In this document: piece after piece, positions 9,936 to 19,010 of the stretch | Layout: each line of letters starts with the position of its first letter | Numbering within the stretch: the first letter of the stretch is position 1 | NCBI GenBank assembly: GCA_019639255.1 | Contig: JAHBSF010000065.1 | Coordinates: forward strand, 1 to 32,204 | Source: Acidobacteriota bacterium | Lineage (GTDB): Bacteria > Acidobacteriota > Blastocatellia > RBC074 | DNA: 32,204 nt | Direction of reading: 5' to 3' | The notes under the pieces: generated by a model | Database searches by the model: none | What the model saw: only the letters and a program-made list of their open reading frames with translations | What the model was told of the DNA's origin: nothing | Translations under genes and position numbers: made by a program

Positions 9936-11237
9936 TTAATAGGGTGGTTTGGATTCCAGCAACGCTCGCTCTGCGCGCGACAATCCTTGTATGCGAATCG
10001 CTTCGTTGTCGAATCCGACCAAATCTTCAACATTTTCACGAATCTTGTGAATCGCTGCTGCCACGTCTGCGACGTCGCTTTCATTCCCCAGAAAAATTTC
10101 GTGCGGCAGCCATACGGACTCATCGTATCCGGCCCTCACGGCTACTGGGCAGTCGTATTCGCGCAGGTTTGCACCCCACTCCGGGTATTGTTCGGCTGTA
10201 AAATTGAACAGCGACGACCGGTAAACGGCTTCATAGAATCTGCCGTCGCACGGTACGCCTTCGGCCTTCAACGCTGCGACGAATGCGTTGCGGTGAATGC
10301 CGCCGAACGCATCGGAGTGAAACCGGAATACATAATGATAACTTGCCTGAGTAGTGATGCGCGGATCGCGCGGCAGAAGGGATAAACCGGGCACGTCGCG
10401 AATCCCTTCTTCGAGGCGAGCGGTCATCGCCTCGCGGCGCGAGGTCTGTTCGGGCAATCTTTCGAGTTGATGCAGCAGCACTGCGGCCTGAAACTCGGTC
10501 ATACGGTAGTTATGTCCAAGCGCCGGGTTGGGGCGCGAAGCGCGGCGTGCGGGCCGTCCGCAGTTTGCGATCCGGATTACCTGATCGGCCAGGTCTATGT
10601 CGTTGGTAATTACGATGCCGCCCTCGCCCGCAGTCATCAGTTTGCTTGTCTGGAAGGAAAAACTTCCTGCATCGCCTATCGATCCGGCGCCCTGACCGTT
10701 GAATTTGCCGCCGTGAGCGTGAGCGCAGTCTTCGAGAAGGAAAAGCTTGTGACCAGCCGCAATTGCACGCAACCGGTCCATATCCGCAAATCGAAAACCC
10801 AGATGCACGGGGATGATTGCCCGTGTGCGTTCAGTAATCGCTGCTTCAACTAGATCCGGATCGATGCAATAAGTGTCGGGATCAACGTCGACGAAAACCG
10901 GAACCGCACCTACAAACAGCGCTGCTGCTGCGGTGCCTTCCCAGGTATAGGCGGGCACTATGACTTCATCGCCGGCTTTTATACCTGCGGCTCCGAGTGC
11001 GAGTTCGAGCGATACGGTGCCGTTGGCTACGGCAATTCCGTATTTTGCGCCGTGATATTCGGCAAATCGGCTGCCAAATTCCCGCGCGTTGTCGTTGGGG
11101 CAGGGATAACCGCCCCAGTTTCTGCTTTCGAGCACACGTTGCAGCGCGAGGGCTTCACGCCCGTCGTAAATCGGCCACGCCGGAAACGGTTCGGTTCGCA
11201 CCGGATTGCCGCCGCGCAGCGCAAGCTTGGAACCCAT
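9936..11237 (-). CDS. DegT/DnrJ/EryC1/StrS-family PLP-dependent aminotransferase
   Basis: 433 aa, typical for sugar aminotransferases of this family. The N-terminus reads LALRGGNPVRTEPFPAWP, as in StrS-like and inosamine-type members. ANGTVSLELALGAAG, LLEDCAHAHGG (Asp170 for the pyridine nitrogen) and FSFQTSKLMTAGEGG (Lys199, Schiff base) give a complete PLP site. The family usually transfers an amino group to a keto-sugar or keto-cyclitol, so pairing with the adjacent Gfo/Idh dehydrogenase is natural: oxidise, then aminate, or the reverse in catabolism. GGAGG lies 10 nt before ATG. Upstream is repeat copy 2. Exact substrate cannot be read from sequence. Confidence 0.9.
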   Translation of the reverse strand: MGSKLALRGGNPVRTEPFPAWPIYDGREALALQRVLESRNWGGYPCPNDNAREFGSRFAEYHGAKYGIAVANGTVSLELALGAAGIKAGDEVIVPAYTWEGTAAAALFVGAVPVFVDVDPDTYCIDPDLVEAAITERTRAIIPVHLGFRFADMDRLRAIAAGHKLFLLEDCAHAHGGKFNGQGAGSIGDAGSFSFQTSKLMTAGEGGIVITNDIDLADQVIRIANCGRPARRASRPNPALGHNYRMTEFQAAVLLHQLERLPEQTSRREAMTARLEEGIRDVPGLSLLPRDPRITTQASYHYVFRFHSDAFGGIHRNAFVAALKAEGVPCDGRFYEAVYRSSLFNFTAEQYPEWGANLREYDCPVAVRAGYDESVWLPHEIFLGNESDVADVAAAIHKIRENVEDLVGFDNEAIRIQGLSRAERALLESKPPY

Positions 11238-11285
11238 TAAGAGAAGCCTCCGTTAGTTTTCGGATATCGGGGACGCGGCGGAGAG

Positions 11286-11403
11286 GTGAGGAGGAAAAAG
11301 ATAACGGAACAAACGAAATAAAAACGGAACAAGCGAAAATATTCACCTTTTCCGTAATTTTCGTATCATTTCGTTTGTTCCGTTATCTTTTTTCCTCCTT
11401 CAC
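11286..11403. repeat. Dispersed inverted repeat, copy 2
   Basis: Complete element of about 118 bp with the longest arms in the window. The outer arms (GTGAGGAGG on the left, CCTCCTTCAC on the right) pair with small length differences and continue into the shared hexamer array. The TGA stop of the alpha/beta hydrolase (11402-11400) lies inside the right outer arm. Confidence 0.9.
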
Positions 11404-12305
11404 CTGGCAAGCCACATCCTGATCGACCGAGTCACCATATCCGAAGCGTCCTGTTGAACGAAATGTCCGGCGCCGGGAATCGTTACAAGCGTCAGATCCT
11501 TTTCAAGCCAGTCCCAGGTATTGTTTAAAGCTCCGGAAAGCAGCGCCGTATCGTCGAGGCCGTGTATCATCAGCACCGGCATTTTGGCCTTGACTACGGG
11601 CGATGAATCCAGTGTGTAAGGTTCCCGCGGATAATTCCGCTTGTAATAGTTGAGCATCGCTTCGAAGTCGGAGCGCTTGAACGCTTCGACGTATTTTTTC
11701 TTCGCTTCCGGATCTCTGACCCAGCCGGCGAGCGCCTCGGCCGTTAAAGCCGTGTGCGCGCCTTCCTGCTGAAACCTGCGTGCATAGGCGCTGTTTTGCT
11801 GTTGCTGCGGGTTGTTGACCAACTCACGATTGAGGCCGCGCGGGTGGGGAAGGTTGAGAATGATGAGCTTTTCCACCACATCGGGCCGCATAAGCGCAAG
11901 CGTCCATGCAACAGCGCCGCCCCAGTCGTGCCCCACAATTGTGGCGCGTTCCTGGCCGAGATGCTTGACTACTGCAACAACGTCGCCGACCAGCAACCTC
12001 ATGTCGTAGTTTTCGACGCCCTTGGGCTTATCGCTGAGATTGTAGCCGCGCTGGTCTATGGCTACGACCTGATGTGTAGCCGAAAGCGCTTCCATCTGAT
12101 TCCGCCACGAATACCAGTAGTCGGGAAATCCATGGATCATGACGATCAGCGGGCCTTTGCCGAGGCTGGCGTAATGAATCTTGACGCCGTTGCTGTCGGC
12201 GTATCCGTGTTCTACGCGTGAGTCCAGATCGGTCTGTGCGAACGTAGAGGCGCTCAATAGCGCCAGCAGGCACAGTCCGGGAACGATCGTTTGCCGGAAG
12301 CTCAT
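11400..12305 (-). CDS. Secreted alpha/beta hydrolase, epoxide-hydrolase-like
   Basis: 301 aa. The N-terminal signal peptide ([14 protein letters not shown]) ends at about residue 24. The fold is clear: oxyanion-hole HGFPDY at 58-63, nucleophile elbow GHDWGG with Asp127, acid Asp in HGLDDTAL, and base His in GAGHFVQQD. An Asp nucleophile followed by Trp, together with [11 protein letters not shown], is typical of the epoxide hydrolase and haloalkane dehalogenase group. AAGGAGA lies seven nt before ATG. The gene follows the dehydratase by 36 nt, so co-transcription is likely. The physiological substrate is unknown; esterase activity is possible but less likely given the Asp nucleophile. Confidence 0.85.
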   Translation of the reverse strand: MSFRQTIVPGLCLLALLSASTFAQTDLDSRVEHGYADSNGVKIHYASLGKGPLIVMIHGFPDYWYSWRNQMEALSATHQVVAIDQRGYNLSDKPKGVENYDMRLLVGDVVAVVKHLGQERATIVGHDWGGAVAWTLALMRPDVVEKLIILNLPHPRGLNRELVNNPQQQQNSAYARRFQQEGAHTALTAEALAGWVRDPEAKKKYVEAFKRSDFEAMLNYYKRNYPREPYTLDSSPVVKAKMPVLMIHGLDDTALLSGALNNTWDWLEKDLTLVTIPGAGHFVQQDASDMVTRSIRMWLAR

Positions 12306-12341
12306 ATCATTCTCCTTGATTTGATTCGATCGGATTCGGAG

Positions 12342-14510
12342 TCAGTCATTGACTCCATCATCCGCGTCCGCCAGATTATCTTCAACCACGGCGCGCGGAA
12401 CGACGCCTTGCGATGCGTCTGTGACCTCGCTCATTCGGTTTGTCGGTGAAATTATTCGACGCCGCTTTTGGATTCTTTTCAATCGCATTTCTCCGAGTGA
12501 CTTCCGTTCAACGGTAAGGTCGCCCTGGTATGGAACCTTTTCTCCGTTATCAACAAGAACTCCGCGATCGATCAGAATGAAATTCCTTGCTCGCAGGTTT
12601 GCCTGAACAAGGTCACCCGTACGCAGGTAAAGTATGCCGCCGCCCCGCATCGCTTCAGGCGTAACGTGTCCTATAGCCGCACCGTAAGAAACCCCCGAAT
12701 AACGACCGTCGGTAACGATCATTGCAAGGCGCTTCAGATGGCGGTTTGCGTTGATGTGCTGCATCGGCGTAAACATTTCCGGCATGCCGAACGCTTCCGG
12801 GCCCTGGCCGCTTATCACAACGGTAAACTTCAATATTTCATCGCCGAGCATTCGTTCAAACAATTCGTCGCGGGAAAGCGCAGCAAGGCCGGAATCCGCC
12901 GGTTTCCCGGAATTGCAACCGTAAATCGCCAGCAATTCATCAACGTTCAGATCGGTATTTTCGGCGAGTTTCCGGTGAAGGTTGACGTCCAGAAGTTCCG
13001 CATTGGCTTCGTCTTCGTTCTCGAAATAAACCACAACCGAAACCTTGCCGTCGAACTCATCGAGTTGCGCCTCCGGCATGCCGCTTATCTTAACTACGGC
13101 TGTTTCAAAAAAGTTCCCCGCAAGCACATCTACGCCCGAAATCCGGCGACGGGGGCGAGCCAGGATAATCGGGTTGTCGGTGACTCCATTTGCGGCGAGG
13201 TTGCGCGTATCTGATAGGCGCGTTTCCCAGCTTGTACCGGTAGCCGTAGGCGCGTCTAGTTGCATCGGAACACCGTTGCGGCCGAGTTCGTAGGTTACGG
13301 TTTCCATGCCGCGTATCTGCCCGGAGCAGCATTGTGAAGCGAGTTCGAATATCGTGCGGCCCGCAGTCAGGCTGTAGTCGAACAGATCCGGAACCGGCGT
13401 GTGCCTTCGAATCCGGTCGTAATCGTGAATTGAGAAATCCAGACCTGCATAAATCGCAGCGGCTACAAGATGCATCATCAGGTTTGTAGATCCGCCGGTA
13501 GTGGAATGAATCCTTACGGCGTTTTCGATATTGCGCCGAACCATTTCGGATACTGAAAACTGCGGATCGTTGCAATAGGTGAACATCGCATCGACTGCCG
13601 CGTTTACCCGCGCCTGGTCGGGCGGTTCTGTGAGAAGTTCGAGCGCGGGATGCACCAGGCCGAGCGCCGATACTACGTGGCGCGAGGAATTGCCAGTACC
13701 GTTAAAGGCGCATATGCCTCCCTTGCCGTCGCACGTGTTTACGGCAAGCCTTTTCTCGAAGTCTTTGCGGATCTCGTGCGCGAGCAATCCCGCATTGACG
13801 GCGCGCTGGAATACACCCTGAAACTGTGTATTCGATGAGCATTGCAGCACGTAAGCCAGCGCATCAGACAGGTCGTCGGCTATTTCGGAATGCCCGGAGC
13901 GTGTTGCTTCAGCGGCGAATGCCTCGATTTCTTCCCGCAGGTCCGGGGGAATGGTTCCGCCCTTGAGGACGTGCGCCGGCGCGAATGTTGCAAATACGGG
14001 CGCGTCCCCTCTCCGGCGGCGCGTGCGATCGAGCGCGGCGAGGGCGCCGACGACGGCAAGAGGCTGTTTGTCGCATCCCTGAATGACGAATGCGCCGTGG
14101 TAAGCCTGCGCCTCCATCTGGTTGACTACCATCTGCGCAATTGCATTGCGGGATTCAAGCGAATAACACATCCCCGTATGAGACTGCGCGGTTCCGTCGC
14201 ACAGTACTGGAGTTGAGAAAGAGAAGGGAACTCCGCCGCATTGCCATATCCGTGCGGCGGCCCGGAGCGTGGTTTCAAGATCGAGTATGTGCGCAGGGTG
14301 GTCGGGCGATCCGCCGATGATGGCTATGCGCGGGGCATTGCATTCCAGCCGGTCGTATATTTCCGTAAGCGAATAGGAAAGATCCTTAGCGCCGATGAGC
14401 GCACGTGCACGATCGAGCAGCGCCGCTACCGTAATCGGTTCATTCGCTTTGCCCTGAACTTCTCGTTTATAGGGATTATCTCCCCTAAGAATGCGAACCT
14501 CGGCCCCCAC
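12342..14510 (-). CDS. IlvD/Edd-family dehydratase, probably sugar-acid dehydratase
   Basis: 722 aa. Members dehydrate 2,3-dihydroxy acids using an Fe-S cluster. Candidate cluster cysteines occur in HTGMCYSLESR, QGCDKQ and NTCDGKGGICAF. The C-terminal half has the family's GPEAFGMPEM and TDGRYSGVSYGAAIGHVTPEA blocks. It is longer than IlvD (about 560-615 aa) and closer in length and style to the YjhG/YagF xylonate dehydratases. Together with the glycosidase neighbours this favours aldonic-acid breakdown over valine synthesis. A basic C-terminal tail (KRIQKRRR) followed by an acidic end is unusual. GTG at 14510 is chosen because AAGGGGA sits about seven nt upstream; a TTG eight codons earlier is the alternative. 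A good promoter lies just upstream. Confidence 0.85.
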   Translation of the reverse strand: MGAEVRILRGDNPYKREVQGKANEPITVAALLDRARALIGAKDLSYSLTEIYDRLECNAPRIAIIGGSPDHPAHILDLETTLRAAARIWQCGGVPFSFSTPVLCDGTAQSHTGMCYSLESRNAIAQMVVNQMEAQAYHGAFVIQGCDKQPLAVVGALAALDRTRRRRGDAPVFATFAPAHVLKGGTIPPDLREEIEAFAAEATRSGHSEIADDLSDALAYVLQCSSNTQFQGVFQRAVNAGLLAHEIRKDFEKRLAVNTCDGKGGICAFNGTGNSSRHVVSALGLVHPALELLTEPPDQARVNAAVDAMFTYCNDPQFSVSEMVRRNIENAVRIHSTTGGSTNLMMHLVAAAIYAGLDFSIHDYDRIRRHTPVPDLFDYSLTAGRTIFELASQCCSGQIRGMETVTYELGRNGVPMQLDAPTATGTSWETRLSDTRNLAANGVTDNPIILARPRRRISGVDVLAGNFFETAVVKISGMPEAQLDEFDGKVSVVVYFENEDEANAELLDVNLHRKLAENTDLNVDELLAIYGCNSGKPADSGLAALSRDELFERMLGDEILKFTVVISGQGPEAFGMPEMFTPMQHINANRHLKRLAMIVTDGRYSGVSYGAAIGHVTPEAMRGGGILYLRTGDLVQANLRARNFILIDRGVLVDNGEKVPYQGDLTVERKSLGEMRLKRIQKRRRIISPTNRMSEVTDASQGVVPRAVVEDNLADADDGVND

Positions 14511-14548
14511 TGTTATTCCCCTTTTTCTGTGCAATCGGATGTGGCCTA

Positions 14549-14577
14549 AAACTAAGGGAACCTTCAGGGAGTGTCAA
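14549..14577 (-). promoter_or_regulatory. Sigma70-type promoter for the dehydratase gene
   Basis: On the minus strand, TTGACA (14577-14572) is followed by a 17-nt spacer and TAGTTT (14554-14549). The -35 box is perfect and the -10 box is weak. A start near 14541 would give a leader of about 30 nt to the GTG at 14510. Confidence 0.5.
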
Positions 14578-14910
14578 TGCCATTACATGCGACTGTAGAG
14601 TGAAAACTGATTGCAGTTGGGCGGGTGCGACCTCAGAGCCGGCTTTATCAGGTCTGAAGTCGAGCCGCCAGACATCCGGTAGAGTAGGTTAAATGATTGG
14701 TGATGGGCGGGTTTTCGACTCGGGGTGGGCGGCGCGAGACCTCGAAAAGTTTTCGTACAGATTGGATTATTTTGAAACCTTGGCGACGGCAATTCCGTCA
14801 AATGAGTCGGACGGGGCCGGTACGGGTATTCCGGCCGGCCCGGTCAACGAATACGGCCGACAGGAAATAATAAAGTAATAGAAGGTTTGGGGAGGGACTC
14901 GAAGGCAATT
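14578..14910. other. Divergent intergenic region upstream of the TonB-dependent receptor
   Basis: About 330 nt without a credible gene. Small open frames here have no ribosome binding site or protein-like composition. It must hold the receptor promoter, but I find no convincing -35/-10 pair on the plus strand. It contains no copy of the dispersed repeat. Confidence 0.6.
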
Positions 14911-17859
14911 ATGAAATACGCGCGCAGCTTGCTGTTGATCATTTTCGGGATGTGTTTGCCGTTAATTTCAGCATTCGGACAAACGCCGACCACGGTGCGC
15001 GGTCAGGTTGTGGATGAACTCAATGCGGTTATTCCGGGTGCGACCGTTACGCTGACAATCACGGGCGGCAAACCGAGAACTACCGTCACTAATGCGAACG
15101 GGGAATTCACCTTTACCGGAATCGCTCCGGGCAGCTATACAATCACGGCCGAATACACCGGCTTTGCCCCGTATATAAATAATGCACTACAGGTTCCGGT
15201 CGTGGGCGGACCGCTAACGCTTATGATGATCGTAGAGGCGGTCAACGTAATTACGGATGTGAAGGCGGAAGATGCGGTAGTGACGGTGGAGCCGGATCAG
15301 AACGCGAATGCGACGGTGCTTGGCGAGGATTTCATTCGCACGCTGCCGGACAACGAAGACGACCTGCGCGAATACCTTCAGGCCCTTGCAGGACCGGCGG
15401 CCGGCGGAGCAGCGGGCGGGCAGGGCGGCGCCCAGATTTTCGTCAATGGATTTTCGGGCGGACGTTTGCCTCCGCGCGAGGCGATACTTCAGATACGCAT
15501 CAATCAGAATCCCTTTGCAGCAGAGTACTCGCGTCCCGGCTTTGGTCGTATAGACATCATAACCAAACCCGGCAATGATTCGTTTCGCGGGTCGGCCACA
15601 TTCGGCTACCGCAATTCGGTGCTCGATGCGCGCAACGCTTTTGCCCTGACGCGACCGGATCTCAATCAGCAGCGCTACGGCTTCAATATAAGCGGGCCGG
15701 TAATCAAGAAGAAAATGTCGTTTTTCTTCAACATCGACAGGCGCGACCTGACCGGCGCATCGCCAATCGTGGCCACGACGCTCGACGGTATATTCCGTAC
15801 AAACGTAGAAGCGCCGAACGATAATACCGGCGTAAATGCGAGAGTCGATTATCTTCTTAACGACAGGAACACATTAAGCATCAACTACCAGTTCGACAAT
15901 CGCAGCCAGTTGAATCGCGAGTTTGCGTTGCGGTTCGGCGGGTTTGGCGGCGGCGGATTCGGCGGCGGCGGCGGATTCGGCGGCGGCGGCGGATTCGGCG
16001 GATTTGGCGGCGGCGGCGGGGGCGGCAACAGCTACACTTTGCCCGAACGCGGATCGGATTCACGCAGCCGCGATCACAACCTTCAGATTTCAGAAACGTG
16101 GATCATCAATACGCAGTTGATACACGAGGCCCGGCTTCAGTTCCGCCGCAGCACAAGCGAGGTCACCGGACGTACCTCCGGAGTCGCCATAAACGTGCTC
16201 GACGCTTTTAACGGCGGCGGCGCTCCGTGCTGCCCGACGAGTTCGACCGATACGCGCATCGAATATCAGGACTATCTGACCTACACGCTCAAGAAACACA
16301 CCGTCAAGGGCGGCTTTCAGCTCGAACACGTCAACAGCTACGACTACACGGCGAACAATTTCAACGGCACATTTACGTTTTCGACGCTCGATCTGTACAG
16401 GGCGGCGCTTGCCGGGCAGCAGCAATCCACGGGCGGCGCGGGCCGAGTGCAGTTTACGATCACGCAGGGCGATCCCGAACTGAGGTACAAGCAGACCGAG
16501 ATGTCGTGGTTTGTGCAGGATGATTTCAGGATCACTCCCGCATTCACATTATCGCTCGGATTGCGGCACGAGTTTCAGACGAATTTTTCGGACAAGAACA
16601 ATTTTGCGCCTCGTGTAAGCATTGCCTGGTCTCCGTTCAAAGACAAGAAGACGACGTTTCGCGCAGGAAGCGGCATGTTTTACAGCCGGTTTTCCGATAA
16701 TCTTTTCGCCTCGTTGCTGCGTCTGAACGGCAATCGTCAGATAAGCATCGTCATCAATAATCCGAGTTTCCCCGATCCGTTTGCGGGCAATCCCGAGTTT
16801 CAGGTACAGAACACCATACAGCGGTTGCTCGATCCGAACATCAGGGCGCCGTATGTGATCAACCACAACGTGAGCGTCGAGCGGCAGCTACCCAAAGGAC
16901 TTGTGGGTTCGTTTACCTATATTCACACGCGCGGGATACATCAGTTCCGTTCCCGGAACATTAACGCGCCATTGCCCGACACGGGGCTGCGTCCGGATCC
17001 TGCGGCAGGAAACCTTTTGAATCTGGAATCGACCGCGAGGTCCAAATACAACGGCCTTATGTTCCGCCTCGATCGCAGGTTTGGACAGAGGTTCACGGTA
17101 TTCGGCAACTACAGTCTGTCGTGGACCAATAACGATGCTGACGGAGCATTTTCGACCCCGGCGAACAATTACGATCCCGGCGCCGAATGGGGCAGGGCGG
17201 GTTCTGATCGACGTCATTTTATGTTCATTGGTGGAAATTTGAATCTGCCGAAGGGATTTCGCATCGGCCCGAACATTCAGGCAGGATCCGGATCGCCCTT
17301 CAACATTACGACCGGGCTCGACGACAACCGCGACACGCAATTCAATGATCGTCCGATCGGCGTCAGTCGCAACGGAGATTTGCCGGCGAGCCTGTACGGA
17401 TCGTTGACCAATCGCTGCATTTCAGGCTGTTTTCCCGGACAATCGCCTGTATTGCTGAGGGAGTTTCTCGAAGCCAATTTCCCGAACGGAGTGCGCGCCG
17501 AGAATCCCGGCTTGTTCAACGTCAATATGAACGTCAGCAAGTCAATCGGTTTCGGTAAACGCGACGCACAGGCCTCGGCCGGCGGTCAGGGCGGCGGGCG
17601 CGGTGGAATGGGCGGTGGACGCGGCGGTATGGGAGGCGGAATGCGCGGCGGAATGGGCGGTGGACCCGGGATGTTTGGCGGCGGCGCTGGAAACGAAAAC
17701 AACCGCTATACGGTTACTTTTTCGGCGCAGATCACGAATTTGTTCAACCGAGTGAATTTCGGTGGGTTCGGCGGAACGTTGGGAACGCCGTTTTTCGGCC
17801 GTTCCAACAGTGCGGGATCGGCGCGTCAGTTTGAGTTCAACGTCAGATTCGGATTCTAA
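14911..17859 (+). CDS. TonB-dependent receptor, Oar-like, with carboxypeptidase-regulatory domain
   Basis: 983 aa outer-membrane receptor. The signal peptide ends AFGQ at about residue 22. A carboxypeptidase-regulatory-like domain follows (VRGQVVDELNAVIPGATVTL ... GEFTFTGIAPGSYTITAEYTG), then a plug-like region (EDFIRTLPDNEDDLREYLQA) and a long beta-rich barrel ending in Phe (FNVRFGF), the usual outer-membrane signal. Two glycine-rich low-complexity stretches interrupt it at about residues 343-372 and 890-928. It probably imports oligosaccharides for the divergent catabolic block; no TonB or SusD partner is in the window. ATG 14911 has GAAGG seven nt upstream and directly begins the signal peptide, so it is preferred over an in-frame start at 14887. 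Confidence 0.9.
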   Translation: MKYARSLLLIIFGMCLPLISAFGQTPTTVRGQVVDELNAVIPGATVTLTITGGKPRTTVTNANGEFTFTGIAPGSYTITAEYTGFAPYINNALQVPVVGGPLTLMMIVEAVNVITDVKAEDAVVTVEPDQNANATVLGEDFIRTLPDNEDDLREYLQALAGPAAGGAAGGQGGAQIFVNGFSGGRLPPREAILQIRINQNPFAAEYSRPGFGRIDIITKPGNDSFRGSATFGYRNSVLDARNAFALTRPDLNQQRYGFNISGPVIKKKMSFFFNIDRRDLTGASPIVATTLDGIFRTNVEAPNDNTGVNARVDYLLNDRNTLSINYQFDNRSQLNREFALRFGGFGGGGFGGGGGFGGGGGFGGFGGGGGGGNSYTLPERGSDSRSRDHNLQISETWIINTQLIHEARLQFRRSTSEVTGRTSGVAINVLDAFNGGGAPCCPTSSTDTRIEYQDYLTYTLKKHTVKGGFQLEHVNSYDYTANNFNGTFTFSTLDLYRAALAGQQQSTGGAGRVQFTITQGDPELRYKQTEMSWFVQDDFRITPAFTLSLGLRHEFQTNFSDKNNFAPRVSIAWSPFKDKKTTFRAGSGMFYSRFSDNLFASLLRLNGNRQISIVINNPSFPDPFAGNPEFQVQNTIQRLLDPNIRAPYVINHNVSVERQLPKGLVGSFTYIHTRGIHQFRSRNINAPLPDTGLRPDPAAGNLLNLESTARSKYNGLMFRLDRRFGQRFTVFGNYSLSWTNNDADGAFSTPANNYDPGAEWGRAGSDRRHFMFIGGNLNLPKGFRIGPNIQAGSGSPFNITTGLDDNRDTQFNDRPIGVSRNGDLPASLYGSLTNRCISGCFPGQSPVLLREFLEANFPNGVRAENPGLFNVNMNVSKSIGFGKRDAQASAGGQGGGRGGMGGGRGGMGGGMRGGMGGGPGMFGGGAGNENNRYTVTFSAQITNLFNRVNFGGFGGTLGTPFFGRSNSAGSARQFEFNVRFGF
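15938..16027 (+). repeat. Gly/Phe-rich low-complexity tract in the receptor
   Basis: Tandem GGCGGATTCGGCGGCGGC-type units encode runs of FGGGGG blocks within the barrel region. The tract is a likely site of slippage and length variation, and is probably an extracellular loop. Confidence 0.8.
17578..17694 (+). repeat. Second Gly/Met/Arg-rich tract in the receptor
   Basis: GGGRGGMGGGRGGMGGGMRGG-like repeats occur near the C-terminus, between a conserved NMNVSKSIGFGKRD strand and the last two strands. The underlying DNA is a degenerate GGCGGTGGACGC repeat. Confidence 0.8.
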
Positions 17860-17887
17860 ACCGATTGACACGATGGCGGGAGACGGC

Positions 17888-17987
17888 AAGAGAGATAACG
17901 GAACAAACGAAATAAGACGGAACAGACGGAAATATTCAACTTTTTCGTGATTTTCGTATCATTTCGTTTGTTCCGTTATCTATCTTT
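17888..17987. repeat. Dispersed inverted repeat, copy 3
   Basis: Complete copy of 100 bp beginning AAGAGAGATAACGG and ending in the matching CCGTTATC-containing arm. It has the full 9-10-9 hexamer spacing. It lies 29 nt after the receptor stop and immediately before a separate intrinsic terminator. Confidence 0.95.
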
Positions 17988-18013
17988 CTAAAACGGGTAT
18001 AAAGTCATTTTGT

Positions 18014-18049
18014 GCGCGAAGGGTTCCACAGACCTTTCGCGCTTTTTTT
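18014..18049 (+). terminator. Rho-independent terminator of the receptor transcript
   Basis: GCGCGAAGGG pairs with CCTTTCGCGC across a 9-nt loop (one G-U pair), followed directly by seven T. It ends the receptor transcript downstream of repeat copy 3. Confidence 0.85.
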
Positions 18050-18100
18050 GCGCCATACGGAGTTGCGGAAGCGACGCCGCGACTGATATAAAAATGTCGT

Positions 18101-18787
18101 ATGAGATTCCGTGCTGTAAAAGAATTTCATAAGCGCGTAGTTGGCGTATCGCTTCAGCTTTTGGGGAGCATTGCTGTTATTGCGGCAATTTCAGGCAATG
18201 CGTGGGCGCAAGCGATTCCTTCACGGGATTCAGCCCCGATTGTTGCTGATTGGGAGTTGCGCGGCGGGCGGGTCACGCTTCTGTCGGATTTTGACGGAGA
18301 TGACAAACGCGACATTGCTACCGGATCTGTGTTTCACGGTGCATACCGGATTGAAATCCGATTCGGAAGTGATCCGATTGCACCACCCGTGAAGCTCCAC
18401 GCGGATGCCCCCAATCTCATCCTGTTCGCCGGCGACGTGGACCGGGACCAGGATCAGGACATAATTGCCTTTGACCCGCTTCACCTGCGTCCTGCCGCAG
18501 TGTGGCTCAACGACGGCAGCGGCCGCTTTGTCCGCTCAACCGCGCCTTCGTTGTATTCCGATCCGCCGCAATCGCAATTGGAGCCTGGCGTAGCCCAACC
18601 ACCGGCTGCGCTGGCATCTTCAAGGTACTTCAGTCGTTCTACGCTTGCGCGTGCGGGAATAGAGCCCGACGATTCAGAATCTTCTGATAACCTCCTGCAC
18701 CAACCTTTCGTTTCGTTTCGCACTGCATTGCCCCGGGGAATCCTGCATCGCGGCCCACCGGTTTGCACCCGTCCTTCCGTCTCCTGA
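18101..18787 (+). CDS. Small secreted FG-GAP/VCBS-like protein
   Basis: 228 aa. A signal peptide ends AWAQ at about residue 37. Two Asp-rich loops, DFDGDDKRD and DVDRDQDQD, have the D-x-D-x-D-x3-D calcium-binding pattern of FG-GAP/VCBS integrin-like repeats. Only about two blades are present, too few for a full propeller, and the last 80 residues are Pro- and Ser-rich with no recognisable fold, so the gene may be truncated or degraded. There is no clear ribosome binding site before ATG 18101. It follows the terminator, so it is probably a separate unit. Function is unknown. Confidence 0.55.
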   Translation: MRFRAVKEFHKRVVGVSLQLLGSIAVIAAISGNAWAQAIPSRDSAPIVADWELRGGRVTLLSDFDGDDKRDIATGSVFHGAYRIEIRFGSDPIAPPVKLHADAPNLILFAGDVDRDQDQDIIAFDPLHLRPAAVWLNDGSGRFVRSTAPSLYSDPPQSQLEPGVAQPPAALASSRYFSRSTLARAGIEPDDSESSDNLLHQPFVSFRTALPRGILHRGPPVCTRPSVS

Positions 18788-19010
18788 TTTCATCCTATCG
18801 GACCGCATGACATTGGGCAGGTAGTAAAACCGCACCAAACTGCGGGAATATTGGCGCGAAATTCAAGGAAATATGGCTGTTATTCCCTGAATTCCGTGTT
18901 CGTGTTTCCACTCATTATTGTGGTTTTCCTCCCGAACTTACTCGCCGGTTCCCGATATCACTCTTCTCCTGCTGCAGCCCGGAAGCGGGCATCTGGAGGG
19001 AAAGTTGCGC

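Noticed and set aside
11286-11403. Repeat elements read as a conserved peptide (RDNGTNEI... IFVSFRLFRYL).
   Set aside because: The same peptide-like string appears in several copies because the DNA is similar, but one-base indels between copies (for example copies 2 and 3) shift the frame in the centre. The 9-10-9 spacing is kept instead of codon phase. Non-coding is the better reading.
12338-12356. Seven-bp hairpin GGAGTCA/TGACTCC at the dehydratase stop as a terminator.
   Set aside because: The stem is short, there is no T-run, and the next gene starts only 36 nt on with a good ribosome binding site, so read-through is expected.
14583-14801. A 72-codon minus-strand frame in the gap before the receptor.
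   Set aside because: It has no ribosome binding site, a low-complexity basic composition and no recognisable motif, and it overlaps the expected promoter region.
17888-17987. Regularly spaced hexamers as a CRISPR-like array.
   Set aside because: Units are six bp with 3-4 bp linkers, the array is an inverted repeat, there are no spacers, and no cas genes are present.
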